DNA of 64,000 bases from contig NZ_CP110005.1 of the NCBI RefSeq assembly GCF_025947225.1, positions 2,480,001 to 2,544,000 on the forward strand, given 5' to 3'. The notes under the pieces were generated by a model that was given only the letters and a program-made list of their open reading frames with translations, was not told where the DNA came from and ran no database searches. A program made the position numbers and the translations under genes. Source of the DNA: Flavobacterium sp. N2270 (GTDB taxonomy: Bacteria; Bacteroidota; Bacteroidia; Flavobacteriales; Flavobacteriaceae). Below are positions 37,801 through 44,753 of the stretch, in pieces (the stretch's first letter is position 1; each line of letters begins with the position of its first letter).

Positions 37801-40800
37801 ATCAAATAAAACTCCAGAATTTAACAATGAAATATCTAATAAATATGCTTCAGTAATGCTATTACCAAGATTGTCTTCCCCTTTAACAATAATTTCATAT
37901 CCTGAACTAGTTACATTCCAAGTTGCTTCATCTATTGGTACATTTCCTATATCAGCTAATATAAAGTCAAATAAAGTGTTATCTGTAAATATTGGATAAT
38001 TTAAAAGATTTATATTACTATTATTAATTAAATTGTTTTGATTTAAATAATTAACTAAAAACAATAATCCATTTTCAAAATTAGATTTCTTTGAACAATT
38101 ATTTACTTCACTAGGCGCATTTGAGCCATCACCTAAATCATCTCCAATTCCATTATTATTTCCATTTAAAGTACATTCACCTATTTTTGCATACGTATAT
38201 CCTTCAAATAAAACTTCTTGAGTACCACTGTTAGTAGATACATTAGCTAAAACAGAAAAATTAAATCTATTATTTACATTATCATAAGAAGTGTAAGTAA
38301 ACTGATAAAAACTATTAATTGTCCAAACACTGCTACCATATGTATCCCATGGCAAGCTCGCATTTTCATTTAAAACCAATAAAGTTACTAATGAAGGAGA
38401 TTTCTCAATCATTAATTTTAACTCGGAAGAAGCAACTTCACCTTTTATTTTTACTGTTGAAGGGTTTTGGAAGTCAAATAAATTATCAATATCAGTTATT
38501 AATTCAGGATTTAAATAAGCACCAGAATAATTAATTTCAAAATTTGTAAAATTTGGAATAGATGACATATTTTGATTCAATCCTGAGAAAAAGAAATCCA
38601 TATACGACGCCTTAGGACAAACACCTGTTTGCGTATAGGTATAATAACTCATCCATCCCGTCATTTCATCTACATTTGCTTGATTCGATTGAGATGAGTC
38701 ATATAATGCATCAGAAGGTAAAAATATTCTTTCTTTCTCTAAATAGTAACCATCTTGTGAAGCTTGTGAATCACATAAATTACTTGCTGGTTCATTAATG
38801 TAACTTGATAATCCAGATAAGTTATACACACTTAATGGTGATAATATATTTGATGGTACACTTGGCTCATCATCAATACAACCATTATAAACACCATTAT
38901 TTTTAGCATGTATATTAGCAAAAACACTTTTTATTTTACTTCTTTCTGAAATATAAAATGAAACATATTTAAACCACAAATCATTTCTTTGCTCTTGGGT
39001 AAAAACATTATTTACTACATCATTAAAATCAATACCTGTAAGGTCACAAGATGACAAGTTGTTACAATAAATGCTTTGAAATGCTAATTCAAAAGCTGTT
39101 TTACCAGAACCATTATAATTTCCAGAACCATTAGCTCCAATAAGCATAGCTTCAGTTATTATATTTGTTCTTTTAATAAATAAATCACCAGCATTTGTGC
39201 CCTCGATTGTTAATAGATGATTACCATCATCTTTAAAAAATGGATCATTTCTAATTATGGTATCTGAATTAAAATTTAAAGTAGAAGAATTTCCAAAATA
39301 TCCATTTGCAACTGCATCGTCAAAAGTTAAAGATTGTAATAAGTTTGTATAACCATCCGGTGTTAGTGTATAATTAGCTGTATTTCCAGATATTTGAAAA
39401 TCTAATGCATTAGTTAATTGACAAACAGCTTGTTCATAAACTAAATATGCATATTCTGGATGGTAAATAAGTAACGAATTTGCCCAAGAGTTATCAGATA
39501 AGTTTTCAAAATCTGCAACATCACTTAAATATTGTGGTTCAATCTTTTTAAATCCTTCTATGTCAGCATCTAAAAGGTGTGTAGGATTATCTATTTCTGG
39601 TGTATAAACAAGAGCACCTAATTCATCTTGAGTTACTTGAATTAAAACATAAACAATTTCTCCATTATTATCGTAATAATGCTTAGGAGCAGTTGTTGCA
39701 TAATCAACATTATAAGGAGTTTTCCAAGAAAAAGGCAATTCTAATGAACTATATCCATTACCAAAACTTGTTTGTAACTGCATTACATAATCAAAAAACA
39801 ATTGATTAGTATCTTTATTATATAAACTTAGTGGATGAGTTTCTAAAGTCATTACACTACCTAATGTATCATCATCATCTTGACTATAATATCCATATTG
39901 TCCAGATGGAGAAACATCAGCTAATAATCTACCTCTTTTAGTTTCACAAGACAACGATAATATTGGTGTGTTATCGCCAGTTTCTACTACTCCATCAACT
40001 TGACAGGGTCTATTACATTCAATGATTAATAATTCATGCTCACGAACATATCTGTCAATTAATAATTGTATTTCTTGATTAGAAAAATCAGAAGTATCAG
40101 AATAATAACCTTCTAAGCCTGTATAAAAATTACCAGAGGCGTTTGTTCCTAAATGTATTCCATGTAATTCTAAATGATTTATTACATATGTAACTAAATC
40201 ACCTAATTCAATTACACATTCTTCACAAGTTTTAAAACAACCATCTAAAGCAGCCTCAGGACTTAATGCATCTGGACAAATTATACAACCATTTACTTTT
40301 AATCTATTAATATAATCATCTGCATATTTGTCTAAGATAACATTATCAATAGTAACCTCTTTAGATATGTTGTAATTACCAACTTCTAAAGGCACTGTAA
40401 CAATTTGATTGTCGTAAAATGAAAAATCATTTTCTGCCGTTACTAAAGTATATAAACCAACTTCAGACTCAATTAAATTTCCATTTTCATCATACTCTTT
40501 AGGACAGTTAACATAACTAGTATTAGATGTACTTGGTTCAGACTCTAGATTAATATTAATTACACCGCTAGTTAAAACTGATGTTCCACAATTATCAAGA
40601 GCATCTAATTTTAAATTATATACAAATGGATACCCAATTGTTTCATCATTTATACAATCAATTGTAAATACCCTTTTCCCTTTTGCAGAATAGTTAAATG
40701 TAAAAGAGGTACTTTTCTTACTATTAAATTGTGAACCAAAATATCGAAGCCCATCATTATATAAATAATTACCTGTATTAAACAGATAATTATTATCATC

Positions 40801-42024
40801 ATTTGTATCGAAATCATTTAAGTTTAATTTATCAAGTAAATCAGCATTAAACAACCCGTGCATTTGATCTTCTCCTCCAGATGAATTGGTTATTGTAGCA
40901 CTATCTAATGCATCATCTAATGCATCTAACAATTCAGAACCATCTTCATCAGATGGAGCACCTCCTGCTAACGCTGTTGCAATTGTTCTTCCTTGTGGAT
41001 CAATATAACTAATACTTACTTGTCCATTAGGATCTACAACAATATTCTTCTTATAATGCGTTGCATTACCAACACTATAACCAAACAATCTATTCAATTC
41101 TTTTTGATTTGGTTTTGTGTAAAAATATTTCATTTCATGACCCGTATCTAGTTGATGATTTTCACCAACTCCACCTTTTCTTGCAATTCTTCCAGTATTA
41201 TCTGCAGTATACTCAATTTGTGAATAGGGATACCCATTAGCATTTGAAATAAAGGAATGATTTTTTCTGGTTATAAAATCTGTATTATTTTCTGAATAAT
41301 AAAGAGATGAACCCGAATTATCATTCATTTCAACACCTTCAATATTACAAATTGGTTGGTTTGGGTCTGTTGAAATATCTTCCCAATCAAAATCTAAATG
41401 GCTAAATGGGTTTGGGGTTGAATTATCATTCTGATTAAAATTAGGGTAATATTGAATTTTATTGACTATCGTAGGAACAGGTAAAACCTCAATTGCAGGT
41501 CTTCCTTGAGCATCATAAATAACTTCACCTACAACTGCATTCTCATCTGAATTAATTTTAGTAACAGTTTGACGATTTCTTAGAGAACCATCAAAATAAC
41601 TTACAACCTCTTTTTTCTTACCTTCTTCAGCATAGCTTGCTTGAAACTGCCAATTTTTTCCCGTATCATGATCTAAAACAATATATGTATGGGGCCAATC
41701 AGACACAAACGTTTTAATACTTTCAGTTGAACTCCATGGCCCGTAATAATTAGTATTAAAACCTCCATTGTCAAATCTACTTATACCTCTAACCCTGTAT
41801 ATCAAATATCCTTTAGAATATATTAACGGAATTGTAAATTCAGTATTCGTTGTTACAATCCTAGTGTTATTCAATTCAAAATCACGATTTGAGAACTTTA
41901 TTTGATTTTGAGACAAGGTATTATTAATGTTAATTTCAGAATAATTATCAACCCGATGACGCGGATATATCAACGCAACGATAGCGCGGAAATGTTTTCC
42001 GTGCCCACAAAGTAAATAAAACAA
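31819..42024 (-). CDS. rhs: Giant RHS-repeat polymorphic toxin T0, 5'-truncated
   Basis: About 3380 residues of RHS protein. Approximate order: FN3-like start, cysteine-containing unique region (to about 1800), YD/RHS repeats (about 1800-2500; YDKLGRIIASQNAK, YDADNRIVNVQT, YDGLGNRIAKKES), unique insert, thrombospondin type 3-like Ca-binding repeats (about 2870-3000; DTDNDGTPNHLDIDDDGDG), RHS core ([47 protein letters not shown]) and a toxin tip (about 3125-3401). The tip holds LEWFGNELGDIKYFF, which looks like a zincin HExxH with both His replaced. The first 24 codons (to YPRHR) lie in a REP repeat, so the native N-terminus and signal are missing. Confidence 0.8.
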   Translation of the reverse strand: MFYLLCGHGKHFRAIVALIYPRHRVDNYSEININNTLSQNQIKFSNRDFELNNTRIVTTNTEFTIPLIYSKGYLIYRVRGISRFDNGGFNTNYYGPWSSTESIKTFVSDWPHTYIVLDHDTGKNWQFQASYAEEGKKKEVVSYFDGSLRNRQTVTKINSDENAVVGEVIYDAQGRPAIEVLPVPTIVNKIQYYPNFNQNDNSTPNPFSHLDFDWEDISTDPNQPICNIEGVEMNDNSGSSLYYSENNTDFITRKNHSFISNANGYPYSQIEYTADNTGRIARKGGVGENHQLDTGHEMKYFYTKPNQKELNRLFGYSVGNATHYKKNIVVDPNGQVSISYIDPQGRTIATALAGGAPSDEDGSELLDALDDALDSATITNSSGGEDQMHGLFNADLLDKLNLNDFDTNDDNNYLFNTGNYLYNDGLRYFGSQFNSKKSTSFTFNYSAKGKRVFTIDCINDETIGYPFVYNLKLDALDNCGTSVLTSGVININLESEPSTSNTSYVNCPKEYDENGNLIESEVGLYTLVTAENDFSFYDNQIVTVPLEVGNYNISKEVTIDNVILDKYADDYINRLKVNGCIICPDALSPEAALDGCFKTCEECVIELGDLVTYVINHLELHGIHLGTNASGNFYTGLEGYYSDTSDFSNQEIQLLIDRYVREHELLIIECNRPCQVDGVVETGDNTPILSLSCETKRGRLLADVSPSGQYGYYSQDDDDTLGSVMTLETHPLSLYNKDTNQLFFDYVMQLQTSFGNGYSSLELPFSWKTPYNVDYATTAPKHYYDNNGEIVYVLIQVTQDELGALVYTPEIDNPTHLLDADIEGFKKIEPQYLSDVADFENLSDNSWANSLLIYHPEYAYLVYEQAVCQLTNALDFQISGNTANYTLTPDGYTNLLQSLTFDDAVANGYFGNSSTLNFNSDTIIRNDPFFKDDGNHLLTIEGTNAGDLFIKRTNIITEAMLIGANGSGNYNGSGKTAFELAFQSIYCNNLSSCDLTGIDFNDVVNNVFTQEQRNDLWFKYVSFYISERSKIKSVFANIHAKNNGVYNGCIDDEPSVPSNILSPLSVYNLSGLSSYINEPASNLCDSQASQDGYYLEKERIFLPSDALYDSSQSNQANVDEMTGWMSYYTYTQTGVCPKASYMDFFFSGLNQNMSSIPNFTNFEINYSGAYLNPELITDIDNLFDFQNPSTVKIKGEVASSELKLMIEKSPSLVTLLVLNENASLPWDTYGSSVWTINSFYQFTYTSYDNVNNRFNFSVLANVSTNSGTQEVLFEGYTYAKIGECTLNGNNNGIGDDLGDGSNAPSEVNNCSKKSNFENGLLFLVNYLNQNNLINNSNINLLNYPIFTDNTLFDFILADIGNVPIDEATWNVTSSGYEIIVKGEDNLGNSITEAYLLDISLLNSGVLFDAISITTNTNSINDHAILFSYLDDDFINQNFSGTVSSLNQELNFSCCKIITQNVNNQPAIESLLADVLNELIVEWQNSQPSFIGSYSNTYIDQLYQYIDGYNPSITITPNIYYENPSHITIEYKKLKCFIKFFLNEKFDGITSIDNIIISTSNPNSFEIYFTTNYGPRIAKGETGCKFLLNSEVNQEVCDFGCIPQVVIPVSCTDKYAYFINAYTSIFGANTLPVHFTEEHFCNMKYAYIAEGYIQYLQVLGITNYDNPYYLSIDEFGATALNYGFDLNGNGYDEVINQFQQFIANGGELEKCEYINWGCFVNNVFLPSNPNICPPKPLQISINVIVEDPNSDCVELHVGISEAYNNEAYQNFINLKKEKFKKDYIEAAFAELVENLNVTYFDKEYQYTLYYYDQAGNLTQTVAPEGVKRLSTTELTNKNDLINNYRNDNGPLTNPADDLTLQPEHSFKTEYKYNSLNQLVWQYTPDGGETRFAYDKLGRIIASQNAKQVAPRAYDGPVAMSYTVYDELGRITEAGEIGGIPSSPSAASSYYISDLGTLIHVENSGGRGGIITENQVDGFPTGLIKTEVTRTVYDTNPEVESNKFSTDYFITLAGVNNDERDFNNRNRVTGIFYYDTYNELQPLEFDNGIFYNYDVHGNVKEQVSYYKPLRDYGCRQIPGQLNDCEAHLKRVIYDYDLISGNVNRVTFQPNWKGEPNKTDLFIHKYEYDADNRIVNVQTSADGIIWEKDAQYEYFAHGPLSRVEIGNKNVQGIDYAYTLQGWLKAVNGENLASPQNDMGLDGTPANVLKAKDAFGYSLNYFGGDYKAIDASDDGTSAFNPLMISRNATGSSNRNLYNGNIKQMVTAVRQVRENLKPIQKNNYTYDQLNRITGMTSNAFKENNAGVLNSNPSYQSSYSYDRNGNLVTLNRTAPTENNFNSPFVQMDNFTYKYNTDVGNNQLTKVFDAADDLFGDGVDIKKNIAELATYNENDANSHNYIYDEIGQLVQDKSEDITISWRVDGKVKTVYKDAGRLVLDFIYDGLGNRIAKKESKIGKRGNDKITTTFYSRDAQGNVLGVYTIDEKNLGRGGRKKELTLNEHLIYGSSRLGLEDKELLVYQSQPCLHCKNGEEPQAPVINAIAPNIIVGNSLNLDRKYEWPSHTVEYEALVRGNNNNNNGPFGQIQSEIINNKYINVLTINTKTLLSIPTPTIGESAPVELSNINELRTINLKMKTNSHPGPQIIGKVLNISQFKLEAIKDSNENYALQLTVFDDLAYEPDQLNGVDYSALPQQIQVQIPNGGRVIEKVFKTDFIYPATSLAENPEKGLDIAIVYNNTQPMISVAEYDANGDGVFGEEILFPLIATNTALASTGYLTVPNSVGSNSNSNASLCNFNYTISDAVSSNVDITGSFTFNGFNSSNNIPGTFTNSNINNARFGTVILNGSPVSVSTVPVEMSYNTALPESPFTIGACLYDTDGDGLYDLYEVQANTSTSTGAITYTSIDTDNDGTPNHLDIDDDGDGIESKYENNHTGNHNPVTALDTDGDGIKNYLDVDDDNDGYATWETLEGGPDFINPTIQGDVYNTTGMYDVTGLAYTLDTDLDTIPNYLDNTNGNFQVTGPISISNFVSLIGDKRYELSNHLGNVLVVINDKKLPEFNIEDTPSSGLMAFNADVLSYNDYYPFGMLVPNRTSSSTAYRYGFNGMEKDDELKGIGNSYDFGARMYDSRIGRWFAPDKKEAKYSNISTYVPFSDNPIFYIDSDGNEFINAYKDRYNKSKIDIETARNKYLEIVNEITDRKLLKAAEKELKKMEKDFSNLESKYLKVERLLYTLKTINPDEYNYFETLTDSEGENVKINIDFDKSNDPSKESDGVSASASTRIAGDFKMVKTPNGGRDYIVVGVLDNEIDISLYSQSLEWFGNELGDIKYFFTYVKTKKDFDYFVKTGDGINNDFDAYQTEKGGAGKYSFDFQKIIKGNFDKYVKDKKLEKDKHYNKNEQTLNLPEDEN
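41952..42005 (+). repeat. REP element at the broken 5' end of rhs
   Basis: CCCGATGACGCGGATATATC ... CGCGGAAATGTTTTCCGTGC: the cassette REP in inverted orientation relative to those in the T1-T11 array. It is directly joined to rhs coding sequence on the left and to the T12 leader region on the right. It marks the recombination or insertion point that removed the rhs 5' end. Confidence 0.8.
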
Positions 42025-42066
42025 GAAGCAACTTTTAAAATGAGGTTGTTATAATGGTTTAGGTAT

Positions 42067-42176
42067 AAAAACAGAACATCAAAGTAAAATGGTGTTCTGT
42101 TTTTTATTAAAATTCATATATTTACACCACGTTCTTATACACTTATTTTACAGCTAATGACTATCCTTCTTTTGGA
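42067..42176 (+). repeat. Cassette leader repeat before T12
   Basis: The common leader on the plus strand: hairpin AGAACATC...GGTGTTCT, AT-rich stretch, then the ANDYPSFG coding end before MLVPN. Confidence 0.85.
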
Positions 42177-43232
42177 ATGCTCGTACCAAACCGCCACGGC
42201 TCAAGCAGTGCCTACCGCTATGGGTTTAACGGAATGGAAAAAGATGACGAATTAAAAGGTATTGGAAATAGCTACGATTTTGGAGCTAGAATGTTAGACC
42301 CAAGAGTGGGAAGATGGTTTAGTACTGACCCAAAACAAAAAGCCTCTCAAACTTATTATTCGTTTGGAGCTAATAATCCAATTATATTTGTTGACCCTGA
42401 TGGTAAAGACGATTATTATTTTGATTTAAAAACGGGTTCAGCTACCATTATAAGAAATGGAGCTCCTAATAGATATTTTATTGCTGAATATCAAACTAAT
42501 AATATTGACAAAAGTTCTTCCACATATGAAAGCTTTAAAGGAAATATGCAGTATTCTATTTCTTCAAGTGAAATAAAAAATATCTTTACAAGCAATACTC
42601 ATTTATATAGGCAAGCTTTAGCTATTACTTCAAGAGATAGTGAAGATTATGCTAAAATTTATAATGCTTATGATAACGTTGATGAAGTAGCTGTAGTTAC
42701 AACAATGCTAGCAATTCCATTAGCAGTAATAGTTGCTGCAGAGGTTGGTGTAGGTGTAATTATTGAAGAAGTTGCAGATTATTACTTTGAAGAAATTACT
42801 GGATTAAGCATACCAACCAATGTTGTTGATATTGCAGAATATGGGCTTAAAAAAGCTGGTAAAGAAACAATTGAAGTAGGATTTGAAAAAGCAGCTAAAA
42901 AAACAGATTTTGTTGCCACTCCTGATGGTACGGTCATTCATAAAAGTCAAGGAAAAATGGAAAATTCCTTTAAAGGTGCTGGAATAGAGGGTAAAGAATT
43001 AAAAAATGTAGATGGTACTGTAAAAGGTAGAGAATATGAATTTGATAATGTAAATGTAAGAGCAATGGAGCCTAGTAGTACAAACCCTAGAAGAGCTTCT
43101 TTTGAAAACAAACAGGGACAGCCATCTCAACCCAATGGTAGTCAGGTAAAAACACATACCCTTAAAGGTTTGACAAAATCAGAAAAAAAAGAAGCTGTAA
43201 GGCAAAACACTCATGTTATTCAAGATAAATAA
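42177..43232 (+). CDS. Orphan RHS tip T12 (inverted cassette)
   Basis: 351 residues. The first 17 residues match the array type ([17 protein letters not shown]), but the core then switches to the NGME type of the resident rhs ([20 protein letters not shown]), a mosaic. It is followed by a hydrophobic pre-toxin segment (VTTMLAIPLAVIVAAEVGV) and a C-terminal domain with VATPDGTVIHKSQGKMENSF, VNVRAMEPSSTNPRRASFEN and NTHVIQDK. The VR.MEPs...RRASF motif is frequent in RHS tails; the activity is not known to me. Coupled to I12 six bases later. Confidence 0.75.
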   Translation: MLVPNRHGSSSAYRYGFNGMEKDDELKGIGNSYDFGARMLDPRVGRWFSTDPKQKASQTYYSFGANNPIIFVDPDGKDDYYFDLKTGSATIIRNGAPNRYFIAEYQTNNIDKSSSTYESFKGNMQYSISSSEIKNIFTSNTHLYRQALAITSRDSEDYAKIYNAYDNVDEVAVVTTMLAIPLAVIVAAEVGVGVIIEEVADYYFEEITGLSIPTNVVDIAEYGLKKAGKETIEVGFEKAAKKTDFVATPDGTVIHKSQGKMENSFKGAGIEGKELKNVDGTVKGREYEFDNVNVRAMEPSSTNPRRASFENKQGQPSQPNGSQVKTHTLKGLTKSEKKEAVRQNTHVIQDK

Positions 43233-43237
43233 AGTAT

Positions 43238-43600
43238 ATGAAAAATAAAATAGAATATATAAACTCAAAGTTACCATTAATAGTAAATGACTTGATTTGG
43301 GAGGAGCCATTATTGAATATCTGTGGAGAGAATTGGAGGTTCAATGCAAGAACTGAATGGCGTTTGGTAACAAACGACAAGGTAGTTGTTGGTTGTTATG
43401 ACAAAGATTCAAATGTTGTTTTAAAAGCTATAGAAAATTTACAAATAGTCTCGATATATTCTCAAAGTAAATACTTTTTTGACCCAGTTTTTATTTTTGA
43501 AAATGGAGATATATTAGAAATATTTTCATCTTCAACAACAGAAGAGACTTGGACTCTTTGCTTTAAAGATGATAATGTCTTTATAGAATCAAACGAATAG
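43238..43600 (+). CDS. Putative immunity protein I12
   Basis: 120 residues, acidic, cytosolic, with a short beta-rich domain (FNARTEWRLVTNDKVVVG, PVFIFENGDILEIFSS, WTLCF). The layout resembles small immunity proteins of RHS/CDI loci. It lies 5 bases after T12 and directly before a REP element. Confidence 0.6.
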   Translation: MKNKIEYINSKLPLIVNDLIWEEPLLNICGENWRFNARTEWRLVTNDKVVVGCYDKDSNVVLKAIENLQIVSIYSQSKYFFDPVFIFENGDILEIFSSSTTEETWTLCFKDDNVFIESNE

Positions 43601-43609
43601 TGAAGAAAA

Positions 43610-43666
43610 CCCGACGGCGCGGATATATCAACGCAACGATAGCGCGGAAATGTTTTCCGTGCCCAC
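43610..43666 (+). repeat. REP element downstream of I12
   Basis: Second copy of the REP, in the same orientation as 41952-42005 and about 1.66 kb from it. T12 plus I12 are therefore bracketed by two direct REP copies. Confidence 0.8.
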
Positions 43667-43693
43667 AAAGTAAATAAAGCAAAAGCAACTTTT

Positions 43694-43732
43694 AAATATA
43701 AAAAAGAACATCAATGATGTTCTTTTTTTTTA
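43694..43732. terminator. Bidirectional hairpin between I12 and the GspC-like gene
   Basis: AAAAAAGAACATC and GATGTTCTTTTTT form a strong stem with A and T flanks. It separates two convergent genes and is a shortened relative of the cassette leader hairpin. Confidence 0.65.
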
Positions 43733-43786
43733 GGTTTTACTATTGTGGTGGTTTTCTTTAGCAAATAATAATCATATGAGTTTTAA

Positions 43787-44278
43787 CTAACTCTTTTTAA
43801 AGCATTTTGTTTCTTTATTAAAAATTACAATTACAGAATCTTTATAGATTTTTTTCACAACCAAACCACTAACATTACTGTTTAACCTAACACGTTCTAA
43901 ACGGTTATTTATTTTCAATAAGATTAACTCTTCTTTTTTATCTTTTGATTTGATATAACCAAAATAGTGCACCATAGGAAAAGGAGTAGTCACTTTTGGC
44001 TTTACTCCTATTTTTACCTTTGGAGTAGTTCTTACAATTTTACTCGACCTAACAGGTTTAAAGAGCACTTTATTTAAAAAAGGATCTTTAGCTAAAGGTT
44101 GTAAATCAAATGTATCTTTTTCAATTATAGAAACAGTAGTATTTCCATAGGCATCCGTCATATTATATGCAATTTCATCAGACGTAAAAAAACGATCAAT
44201 ATATTTATAGCCAACTGTACCCCAAAGAGAAAGTACCACAATAATTAAAATAACATTAATTGTCTTTTTGGAATCCAT
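43787..44278 (-). CDS. GspC/PilP-like inner-membrane protein
   Basis: 163 residues: one N-terminal transmembrane helix (TINVILIIVVLSLWGTVGY), a periplasmic linker with DPFLNK and basic/proline stretches, and a small beta domain (VHYFGYIKSKDKKEELILLK, then LERVRLNSNVSGLVVKKIYK). This is the architecture of GspC or PilP proteins, which link the inner-membrane platform to the secretin. It starts 6 bases after the FN3-protein remnant on the same strand. Together with the pseudopilin/GspF genes at 7.7-10.9 kb it may be part of one secretion module. Confidence 0.55.
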   Translation of the reverse strand: MDSKKTINVILIIVVLSLWGTVGYKYIDRFFTSDEIAYNMTDAYGNTTVSIIEKDTFDLQPLAKDPFLNKVLFKPVRSSKIVRTTPKVKIGVKPKVTTPFPMVHYFGYIKSKDKKEELILLKINNRLERVRLNSNVSGLVVKKIYKDSVIVIFNKETKCFKKS

Positions 44279-44284
44279 AATAAT

Positions 44285-44374
44285 TTAGTTTACTGTAAAC
44301 TTAAAGTATGAACTATTTGTACCTATGTTTCCTGCTGCGTCTTTTGCTCTTACTCTCCAATAACAATCTCTTGC
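44285..44374 (-). pseudogene. C-terminal remnant of a fibronectin type III protein
   Basis: Not an ORF with a start. Minus-strand reading gives CYWRVRAKDAAGNIG followed by a short beta strand ending FTVN and a stop at 44285-44287, the characteristic end of an FN3 domain. Sequence upstream (higher coordinates) turns abruptly into a plus-strand CD-NTase remnant near 44370. The gene was therefore cut by a rearrangement. Confidence 0.65.
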
Positions 44375-44753
44375 TGTTGATAATTATGTTTTAAATGATA
44401 GAGATGATAAATCACTAATAGAAACTTTAGAAGCAATTCAAAAATCTATTGATGATACAAGACATACATGGGCAAAATATGAATGTAAAAGACCAACTAC
44501 TGATAAAACAGAGAATTTATTAGATAAATACGCATCACCAACTAGAAAGAAAAGCTTCCTTGACGCTTTAGATAGCTTTATAACTTCTGGAAAACAAGGA
44601 ATAGAAGCAAAAAGTAAAAAAGATGCTTGTGCTAAATGGCAAAAACATCTAGGAGATAGGTTTCCATGTTCTGCTATTGAAGAAAAAGATGAAGATGTTG
44701 CAAAAGCATTTGCTTCACCAGACCAATTACGATACGATAACAAATCTGCTTAA
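44364..44753 (+). pseudogene. C-terminal remnant of a CBASS CD-NTase
   Basis: A 129-codon open stretch without a Met codon, ending with a TAA that overlaps the cap2 ATG by one base. It reads VDNYVLNDRDDKSLIETLEA, WAKYECKRPTTDKTENLLDK, DACAKWQKHLGDRFP and ends YDNKSA. The K.W.K.LGDRFP segment and placement before cap2 match the C-terminal part of SMODS nucleotidyltransferases. The catalytic GS and DxD region is absent: the sequence to the left is the FN3 remnant. The C-terminal tail, which Cap2 normally conjugates, is intact. Confidence 0.7.

Noticed and set aside
38319..38534. A plus-strand ORF inside the giant rhs gene
   Set aside because: Antisense shadow of an uninterrupted 10-kb coding frame.
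41952..42024. The first 24 codons of the giant rhs ORF as a real N-terminus
   Set aside because: This sequence is the cassette REP element, found in non-coding positions elsewhere.
43462..43668. A minus-strand ORF over I12 and the REP
   Set aside because: It runs through the REP palindrome and the antisense of an immunity gene.
44438..44743. A 101-codon minus-strand ORF before cap2
   Set aside because: It is the antisense of the CD-NTase remnant, which reads as a known family on the plus strand.
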